From: Periplaneta americana | Lineage: Eukaryota > Arthropoda > Insecta > Blattodea > Blattidae | DNA length: 64,000 bases | Assembly (NCBI RefSeq): GCF_040183065.1 | Contig: NC_091124.1 | Location: forward strand, 69,449,001 to 69,513,000 | Reading direction: 5' to 3' | Part shown: piece after piece, positions 58,759 through 64,000 of the stretch | How positions within the stretch are numbered: the stretch's first letter is position 1 | Layout: each line of letters starts with the position of its first letter | Notes under the pieces: generated by a model | What the model saw: only the letters and a program-made list of their open reading frames with translations | Databases searched by the model: none | Told to the model about the DNA's origin: nothing | Translations under genes and position numbers: made by a program

Positions 58759-61700
58759 TCACAGCCTAAGATATAAAGGATATCATCACGTGTAACAATT
58801 TTTGCTAGAATTGGACTCTAAAAGCTATTACTCTTGTATTCTTTGAGGATATTCCGAAATTTTAAATTATTATTATTTAACTTATGGACCATCTGATTAT
58901 CTGTAAATAAAAGTATTGTAAAATATAGACCCATTTTATCTTTTTTAAGTTCGTCTGTAAATTCTGTGTCACATCTGTATAGCTTTGTCGGTGCAGAAGT
59001 TACAAAGTGTAGAAGAATGAGGGAATCCATGCCTTATTCTGTGATTAATTTCAGTGATCATATTTATCCAACTTTTGTAATGTTGAAAAGGAAGAAGCTA
59101 TCTAGAGTTTTACTAGATGTTGTAGTAATCCTCTATCTCTTAAAATCTAAAACTGATATACAATAAATTTGTTCACTTCATTGAACACTAATCTAAAAAT
59201 GCAAAATATATAGGCAAGTTGAACTTTCGGTTTTTATTTCAAATTAACCGAACTGAAATAAGGAAAAGATTTATCCATATTTTGACATATACTGGGTGAT
59301 TATAAAGGGGTTGTAGACAAGCAATTTGAGGTAGAGAACTCAGGGTCGCTGAGGAAAAATATCTGAGTCACCAGTTGTCAAAGTTGTTTACATTTGATAC
59401 TCGTAACCCAATATTAAAATGAAACAGGAGTATGGAATGGTATGGGATGGTTTCGGACCTTACTAGGGATTGGATGACGCAAAACTATACAGAATTAATC
59501 AACTGTTTTTTCAAAATTAACTTTTACAGAATCTGTAAAATTGCCGGCAAATAATGAGACAGTGCTTCACTACACTGCTTTTGTTTCATCCTAATTTGTT
59601 ACTTGTTTTGTCTATGGACAAAATAACTAGAGCTGACTTTTTAATGTTACAACAGCATGTTTAACTTTACATTCCTTAAGTTAAAAAAAAGTACCTGCTG
59701 AAGTTTGAATGTTTGATCTCATCTTCTGACAGAAACCATCTACAATGTTTACCGATTGTGGCACAGAGACATAGAATATTGTATCGAACACATTTTCAAA
59801 TATACCGCTGTACCACAAGCAGGTTCAATCTGTGGCGTACTAGCCCAAAAATTATTTCACGCCGTTACGAGCAAGTTTGAACCCGCAGACCTCTAGTTGC
59901 CTATCTCAAAGTACTTACCTAGACCCCTTCACAACTCCTTGAATTCTGAAACACCCGTATGCCAGTTCCTGACGTCACTGTAAATGTATACCTCAGAAGA
60001 GTGCAGGAGAAATTTTGTTACAATGAATTTAATTCGTAGCTATCCTGGATGATCAAGTGATTTTCATTTCTGCTTTAATATACAGTGCTTTCATTTTACA
60101 AGAAAACTAGGTTACAGCGGAACCCTGGCATACGCTTTCCTGCGTGTCATGCTTGCACCAGCAAGAAGCATGTTCTGTTATTACTGGGAAATCAAGACAT
60201 TAACAACTACAGAATAAAATGAGTCCACGAATTTAAATTCTTCTTCTTCCTATCACGTATTAGGTCTGGTGTCCTATTATGGTCTCACTCTATCATTTTA
60301 GTGGATCTTGTTCCTAAAGGGCGGTAATTTAGTGCTTGGCATGGTATTCTTGTTCTAGGCATCCTGAGTATACGATGTTTCCATTTCTGTCTATAATTTT
60401 TTATTTTCCCTAAAATTGGATCAATATTTAATTCTTTCGAAATATCCACATTTTTCTTCTTGTCTAATCTAGTGTAGCCAGCAGTTCTTTTTAAAAACTT
60501 CATTTCATTGGCTGTGTTTCGATGTTCACATTTATGTATAGTCCAAGCTTCACTTCCTTATTCCATATATGAGAACAGATGTCGTCAGTGTTTTATAGAC
60601 TTTAATTCTTGCATGTTTTCGGACAAGAGAAGGTTCGAAAATGTTATTAATGGTATTCATTGCATAGTTTAAGTAATTCAGTTTTGTAGAAATATCTTTT
60701 TCTTGTTCGTAGCTCAAATGATAACCACGAATTTAAATTATATTATTAAAATACATGTATACAGGTTTATTATTCACATTTATTTCAGATACTGTTGAAA
60801 ATGACCTCCTTGCACAGTAAGACATGTCTCACATCGTTTAAACAAATTATTTGCCACTTTCTGTAATTTCATTTCGAAACGCAAGATTTTGTAGGAATGC
60901 AAGAGTCATGATATTTACGAGCAAATTACTGAACGCATCTTCTATAGTTATCTCTTTTTCACGTAACTTTTCACCAAATAAATTTGGTGTTTAACCATAT
61001 ACTTCATTTTCTAATCAATTACTGAATAAACAAGCAACAGTCACACACATGTTCCAGTATAATTTTCAGAAGCAACTAACTGCTGAGATGTTTTGTAGAA
61101 CTGGCTTCCCACATTGCATTCGGGAGAGCAGAAAGTTGGCCGGCAGCAGAATGATGCGAAGTTTCCTTGTAAAGTGAGAGCACTGTATAAGATTATTGAG
61201 TCAAACTTTGTTAAGGGCACTGGATTTATAAGAGTGATAATAATCCTTAGCATTACTTCCTTTGGAAGAGCAATGAATCCCCGGGAGTCCCATTAAGTAG
61301 ATCTAGGACTTCCAATGGAGTCCTGCCGCTGAATGAGATAGTTCCAAGCAAAATATCGCTGACCATTTCTCACTCCTGTCAAATTACTTCTCCCGTATTA
61401 TAATGTAATGAATTTGATTTAATGGGTCCTGCTACCACCTACAAAATGGAATTTGCTAAAAAGGGAGAAAGAAACTCATTGTAGTTCCTTAAAATTTAAG
61501 AAATATGTGCTTTAAAATGAATCAATCAATCTTCTTAATGTATCCAGCTGTTTGCTGACAACATAAAGTCCACTGTAGTCTATTCAGTTGTTGTTTTTCA
61601 CGAGAAATGAGGGGTATTTTTATCGGTGTTCATTATAAATGCCTGTTGCTAGTAGCCAAAGTTGTAGTGTAGTCAGTATATACTACAGGGCTGTATCTTC

Positions 61701-64000
61701 TGCAACTGGTACTGATGATTTTAATTTACTTCTTTTGTGGTTTATGGATGGACAGTATAGAAGAATGTGTTTCAGATCTTCATGATGATTATTACACCAC
61801 AGACAAGTAGGATTATCAGAAATGTGAAATCGGTATAGGTACAATTGTATGACAATGTGACTTGTTCTGGCTCTTGTTAAAAATGTTTAAACATGTCTGG
61901 ACAAGTGCTTGTACATTTTCAGGTCATAAAATTACATAGAATTGGAATATATCAGTCCCCTAACTGCCCATTGTGCAACTCAAACCAAGAAATGGATTCG
62001 GAACACCTCAAAATCTGTGCTTCAGTGGCTGGTCATGATAATATCTTTGAAAAATATTGGAGTGCAAGAGGTCAAATGACTTTATTGTCAAACGCCTGGC
62101 ATTCGAAAACAACAACAACAACATTTTCAGGTCATTTGGTTCTTTTGTACAGACAGTAAAATTTTTCCTTTGTCAGAAGAGAGCCAATTGTTGATCCATA
62201 GGTTTATAAAATGAGACTTTACTAAAGCAAAAGGACTGGATAGAGATATCACTTGAAGAGGTCTTGGTTGCAAATATGTTGCCTGTTTTGCAACATTATC
62301 GACTTTCACGTTTCCAGGTATATCACAATAACTAGGTATCCATTGAAATGTTATTTCCTTTTGGAGTATTTTTAGTTTACTTAGTTGTTTCTGAATTGGA
62401 ATAATAATGAAAAGTGGGCGAAAAATTTCAATACAGAATAAAAAGAAAAGCTTCTTTTTTATGTATACATCATTCACCCATATGTTCGTCAGTCACCCAT
62501 ATGAAACCAGTTGTGTAGACCAATTTACCGACAAAGTTGTTGCCCAGGGTGTGCCATAGGAGGCTGGTCTACGCTACACCCATGATGAGATGAGATGATA
62601 TGATGAGCTGGAGCTCCCAGAGAAAACTCCTGTGTTACCTGGACCATAGGGTTGCCCAACTCAAGTTAAATTGGGAGTACACCGGAGATCGAGCCCAGGT
62701 CCACAGGATTATAAGTCCAGCGCTCTAGCCACTAGACCACCGTGATGGCATAAAACAAACCTCAAATAAAAAAAAAACATTTTAACAAATTTACTATTCA
62801 GGATCTTAGTTGACCATATTGAAGGCATTGAAAACAAAATACCAATCTGCTAACCACGAATTGCATTGTATATTTCAGGAAGCTTCACCCAGTAAGGAGG
62901 AAAAAAGTGAAAGTACTAATCATACCTCAGAAAATATGGAGAAAGAGGAGACTGCTGAGGAGTGTCAAAATTTGAAAGAAAATCATGTAAAGGCAGAGGA
63001 TAAATCAGATGAAATGGACACCAAAGAGATGAATGGAAAAGAATCACCATCAAAGAAACCAGTTCACAGCTTTTTTGGTAAGAATTTTACAATCAATATT
63101 TTCCAAGAACGGATATTTCTTTCAAACAGTTTCGTAAGTAGTAAAATCTCATTTTAATGTCCCTGTCCTTGATTTTAAGGAATGATTTCTAAAGTTCGAG
63201 AAGCACTCCCATAGAAACATTGTAATTGATTCTGCTTTAAGGAGTCCCACTTAAGGAAAATTCCTCTTTTAAGGATTACATTAGAATGAATTTTCCATTA
63301 CACAATCTATTGTAGAGAAATTCCGAACCTATTCCAAACTTTTGTGATCTATTTCTGTCGAGATATGGTCACACTTTTGAAATTCAAGGAGAAAATTCAG
63401 TACCCATATTTAAAATCATTTAAACAGAAGCCTTTTCACGTTGGAAAGCAGATGGCAACTAACATCTCCATATACTTTGCATTGTGTGATAAGTATAAAA
63501 CTGAATATGCGGCATCTTTTCTAACATCTTTGCACATGAGCAATTTCACAAGATAAACAGGCATTCATGATTATTTTTAAGATTTTGACAATGCATGAAA
63601 ATATATCGTTCTCTGCTAAAATTCATTTTGATGTGAGATAGAATAATACAATCCAATTTTCAATTGAATTTACTGACTAGTTTCATATAAAGATTTTTTG
63701 TTTTTATTTATCTATTGGCCTAGACTATTTTCATATGTTTATATTTTTAAATTAAATGTAGAACTGTTTGGCTTTCTGACTTGATGGCATTTTTCATTGT
63801 ATTTAAACATTTAATGATATGTGTGGGTGTTGCTCATTGACCACAACATGCAAAGATTTATATGGTAGAACTGAACTTCACAAAATGTAAATGATTTTGG
63901 ACATGAAATATTTTCTATATTAGTTCCAATACATTTGTTGTGAACAATCATTTCTGAAATAGAATGTGTAAAGCCTATGCATTGAATCCCCTTTCAGATG
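47392..64000 (+). CDS. LIG1: DNA ligase 1, N-terminal exons (gene runs off the window)
   Basis: Six exons spliced at GT/AG sites with consistent phase: 47392-47408, 47598-47669, 47919-48038, 53967-54073, 57792-57925 and 62879-63077, with a possible seventh starting at 63998. Together they encode about 216 residues. The protein opens MQRQITSFFKSAPEKSER, a PCNA-binding PIP box (Q-x-x-I-x-x-F-F) at the very N-terminus as in animal LIG1 (human MQRSIMSFF). A basic/acidic patch KKKRRRVLSDSDEDE (NLS-like) follows, then low-complexity Lys/Ser/Glu-rich sequence and a second SFF motif. LIG1 seals Okazaki-fragment nicks with ATP on PCNA-loaded DNA in the nucleus. The DNA-binding and catalytic domains lie beyond the right edge. 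The call rests on the PIP box and domain style, since this region is poorly conserved in sequence. Confidence 0.8.
47598..47669 (+). CDS. LIG1: LIG1 exon 2
   Basis: Acceptor CCAACAG, donor GG/GTATGT. Encodes TSFFKSAPEKSERVNGNEST then KIES; the first base completes Thr6 and supplies the FF of the PIP box. Confidence 0.8.
47919..48038 (+). CDS. LIG1: LIG1 exon 3
   Basis: Acceptor GCCCACCTAG, donor AAG/GTTTGT. Encodes NPDGSEAVRKDSPVKVTPS, then KKKRRRVLSDSDEDEGTSA. The basic run is NLS-like and the SDSDEDE run is a likely CK2 target (inference). Confidence 0.8.
48762..49070 (-). repeat. tRNA-derived SINE in LIG1 intron 3
   Basis: ACAGTTAATTGGG flanks it (48749-48761 and 49071-49083). The head is at the right; reversed, it reads AGTGTCGCGGTTAGGGCATA with B box GTGGGTTCGATTCTTG. 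Its body (TGCCTGCCGCCTTTACCCCC on the plus strand) differs from the other SINEs, so this is a separate family. Confidence 0.88.
49084..49539. other. LIG1 intron 3, unassigned
   Basis: Intronic AT-rich DNA with no supported feature. Confidence 0.4.
49540..50184 (-). pseudogene. hAT-like/BED-finger gene, two exons, broken
   Basis: Exon 1 (50184-50074) encodes MPPIKCLRRDLVAQWIKG then EVIYCDCCNKD and meets a GTAAG donor. Exon 2 starts after TACTTGCAG at 49840 with IQCSKKFQVDQHTASASHIA and KMKQRQLTKTW. The C-x2-C ... H-x5-H spacing is a BED-like finger. After FFMVLC the frame shifts to YAFVGANIPFEKLANPGLK, FLEKYT and PDPSTLRK, and shifts again to NYLPRSYAK. This arrangement is common in hAT-derived families that arthropods carry in many copies. 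The two frameshifts mark it as dead. Confidence 0.6.
50185..50972. other. LIG1 intron 3; SINE tail near 50874-50930
   Basis: Mostly unassigned. ATGCCAGATAACTGTGCAGT and TTGATTCAGTGTCATTAAAT near 50880 are a diverged SINE 3' end. Confidence 0.4.
50973..51138. mobile_element. foldback (palindromic) MITE-like element
   Basis: The left arm AACTAACTTTGTAACTTCTT and on to CTAGTTTCGAAGT is matched, inverted, by ACTTCGAAACTAGGCAGCCA and on to AAGTTACAAAGTTAATC. The arms are ~70 bp with a short spacer and can form one long hairpin. Confidence 0.7.
51690..51912 (-). repeat. tRNA-derived SINE, minus orientation
   Basis: TTCTATC flanks it (51683-51689 and 51913-51919). Reversed, the head is CACTGGAGTAGTTCAGGCAA with a GGGTTCAATTCCTGC B box. 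The end is the shared ACAGCGTCGTTAAATGACCA type. Confidence 0.82.
51987..52070. mobile_element. 84-bp piggyBac-like mini element
   Basis: Perfect 15-bp inverted ends, CCCTCAACTGGTATC, with TTAA on both sides (51983-51986 and 52071-52074). TTAA duplication and ends starting CCC are piggyBac hallmarks. Only ~54 bp separate the ends. Confidence 0.8.
52283..53796. mobile_element. palindromic mariner-like element
   Basis: Ends CAGGGCAAGTTAAATCTAAG (left) and, inverted, a diverged copy at the right (CTTAGGTTTGACTCTG), with TA on both flanks. Long arms are also inverted relatives: GTCCTCCATTA..TTCTATACACATG near 52540 mirrors CATGTGTAGAGAACATAATGGAGGAC near 53600. Both arms read outward as the C-terminus of an IS630-type transposase (CIESNGGHFE on the minus strand at the left, HNGGHFRK on the plus strand at the right). 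The core transposase is missing. Confidence 0.65.
53024..53625. repeat. 86-bp satellite, seven units
   Basis: Seven copies start at 53024, 53110, 53196, 53282, 53368, 53454 and 53540, each beginning GGCAATTAGTGTGTTGAGTT. I see no differences between units. The repeat amplifies part of the right arm of the mariner-like element. Confidence 0.95.
53967..54073 (+). CDS. LIG1: LIG1 exon 4
   Basis: Acceptor CTTCTTCAG, donor ACAG/GTGCGT. Encodes SSPPPEKKASESPSSPGKKN then KKTNVSPKGVPRRKT. Phase fits exons 3 and 5. Confidence 0.75.
54100..55063 (-). mobile_element. mariner-like element with long inverted ends
   Basis: Ends CAGGGTGATTCACGAGGAAA (left) and its inverse (right) stay similar for about 105 bp. 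TA flanks both ends. A minus-strand frame (54686-54315) ends QQCIEAEGGIFENVWKHRPR, the C-terminus of an IS630/mariner-type transposase. The catalytic core is deleted. It begins 26 bases after LIG1 exon 4, inside intron 4. Confidence 0.78.
55066..56130. other. LIG1 intron 4, unassigned
   Basis: AT-rich intronic DNA with no supported feature. Confidence 0.45.
56144..57321 (-). mobile_element. RNase H-type LINE, 5' inverted, with AP-endonuclease start
   Basis: ATTTATAAGTGAT flanks it (56131-56143 and 57322-57334). From 56144 to ~56471 it is minus-oriented and matches the 3' end of the 17135 LINE. From ~56472 it is plus-oriented 5' region: TACCCTCTCGTGGGTACTCA, then coding LEWNSKSLRNKMDLLKQEVQ, SLICIQESF and EDRGGGGVV. 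That is the N-terminus of an AP endonuclease, with the Glu of 'CIQES'. The coding piece ends at the right duplication. This is a twin-primed insertion. Confidence 0.85.
57335..57791. other. LIG1 intron 4, unassigned
   Basis: AT-rich intronic DNA leading to the exon 5 acceptor. Confidence 0.4.
57792..57925 (+). CDS. LIG1: LIG1 exon 5
   Basis: Acceptor GGTTACAG, donor CAG/GTACAG. Encodes APAPDRGAKELLPGIAKVIE and on to DKDTTHENQ. Ends in phase 0. Confidence 0.75.
58320..58756 (+). mobile_element. LINE 3' UTR-like fragment with (CA)n tail
   Basis: GATTCGGCTGTCGGATGGGG and ATTAAGCCTGGCGGCCCCCT are GC-rich, unlike the neighbourhood, and resemble a conserved LINE 3' UTR. It ends in about 35 CA units (58686-58756). 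The exact clade is unknown to me. Confidence 0.5.
58757..59287. other. LIG1 intron 5, unassigned
   Basis: AT-rich intronic DNA with no supported feature. Confidence 0.4.
59288..59959. mobile_element. possible degenerate mariner-like MITE
   Basis: A left end like CTGGGTGATTATAAAGGGGT and a right end (inverted) like CGGGTGTTTCAGAATTCAAG with TA flanks. The arms match only loosely, so this is tentative. Confidence 0.3.
60243..60715 (-). mobile_element. LINE fragment, ORF2 C-terminal part
   Basis: The minus strand reads YEQEKDISTKLNYLNYAMNT, IFEPSLVRKHARIKVYKTL, then EMKFLKRTAGYTRLDKKKN, YRQKWKHRILRMPRTRIP and NYRPLGTRS: the post-catalytic region of a LINE polyprotein. It is disrupted between the two parts. 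Confidence 0.72.
60716..61523. other. LIG1 intron 5, unassigned
   Basis: No supported gene or repeat. Confidence 0.4.
61524..62400 (-). mobile_element. RNase H-type LINE 3' part, interrupted
   Basis: Minus-oriented copy of the 17135 LINE: an AATC-type tail at 61524, the C-terminal coding end, then (beyond the insert at 61929-62119) RNase H sequence IIPIQKQLSKLKILQKEITF and WIPSYCDIPGNVKVDNVAKQ. The catalytic-loop His of GHCG is changed (SYCD), so this copy is defective. Confidence 0.8.
61929..62119 (+). mobile_element. short LINE 3' fragment nested in another LINE
   Basis: ACATTTTCAGGTCAT flanks it (61914-61928 and 62120-62134). It encodes HRIGIYQSPNCPLCNSNQEM, DSEHLKICASVAGH and ARGQMTLLSNAWH (a CPLC...H...C knuckle plus C-terminal tail) and ends in AAC repeats. 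It is a different LINE family from its host element. Confidence 0.85.
62500..62755 (-). repeat. tRNA-derived SINE, minus orientation
   Basis: Reversed, the right end gives GGTGGTCTAGTGGCTAGAGC (A box) and GGGCTCGATCTCC (B box). The body (GAGCTCCCAGAGAAAACTCC on the plus strand) is unlike the other SINEs, so this is another family. It lies about 120 bases before LIG1 exon 6. Confidence 0.75.
62879..63077 (+). CDS. LIG1: LIG1 exon 6
   Basis: Acceptor TATATTTCAG, donor TTTG/GTAAGA. Encodes EASPSKEEKSESTNHTSEN, a Glu/Lys-rich stretch, and ESPSKKPVHSFFG. The closing SFF parallels the second SFF motif of vertebrate LIG1 (SSFFTPRK). Confidence 0.78.
63078..63997. other. LIG1 intron 6
   Basis: AT-rich intron between the exon 6 donor and a CCCCTTTCAG acceptor at the window's right edge. 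No repeat recognised. Confidence 0.55.

Noticed and set aside
58439-58795. Open frames over the CA repeat
   Set aside because: Poly-His/Thr and poly-Val/Cys runs come from the (CA)n tract.
62810-63157. A 115-codon open frame over LIG1 exon 6
   Set aside because: The edges are intronic; only 62879-63077 fits the splice sites.
1-64000. LTR retroelements or other virus-like elements, CRISPR arrays, rRNA genes
   Set aside because: I looked for paired LTRs, capsid/protease/integrase motifs, spaced direct repeats and rRNA-like sequence and saw none; every retroelement piece recognised is LINE- or SINE-type.

Overview
This is eukaryotic DNA from a large, AT-rich, transposon-packed arthropod genome. 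The host genes are an insect-type ubiquitin E1 (UBA1) pair and the first exons of DNA ligase 1 (LIG1). The repeat fauna points the same way: several tRNA-derived SINE families, LINEs of at least four types, and P-like, mariner-like, piggyBac-like and 4-bp-target DNA transposons. The common LINE protein C-terminus (RRLRWAGHIAR, GRPEGKRPLGRP) is one I associate with cockroaches such as Periplaneta. That species-level placement is inference from memory and was not searched.

Layout. 1-13 kb: no host gene recognised; a ~1 kb AT-rich minisatellite, SINEs, a P-like element carrying a THAP zinc-finger ORF, MITEs and LINE tails. 13.4-16.5 kb: UBA1-A, an intact intronless E1 gene (1015 codons). 16.7-19.0 kb: an RNase H-bearing LINE inserted into an older LINE-like tail. 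19.0-27.6 kb: three DNA transposons in a row with 4-bp target duplications; two carry decayed minus-strand copies of one transposase family. 28.7-30.1 kb: two LINE fragments. 30.8-34.0 kb: UBA1-B, a second intact intronless E1 gene (1053 codons) that keeps the N-terminal basic leader. 34-47 kb: UBA1-B 3' flank, SINEs, LINEs and a third transposase-bearing element of the 4-bp group (42.8-45.7 kb, plus strand). 47.4 kb to the end: the 5' part of LIG1, six exons with introns up to ~6 kb that hold SINEs, a hAT-like pseudogene, piggyBac-like and mariner-like elements, an 86-bp satellite and rearranged LINEs.

Functionally, UBA1-A and UBA1-B would both activate ubiquitin (adenylation, then thioester on the active-site Cys). 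They are divergent over most of their length but nearly identical in DNA across the ATP-binding/active-Cys block, the pattern of gene conversion. LIG1 seals Okazaki fragments. Its PCNA-binding PIP box is assembled across the first splice junction and an E2F-type site abuts the start codon.

The most distinctive less-described content is the group of DNA transposons whose transposase carries an 'SDGCTYQNRN'-type motif, with 4-bp target duplications and terminal motifs repeated internally. I judge them Sola-like, but the superfamily name needs a search. No LTR or virus-like element, CRISPR array or rRNA was recognised.
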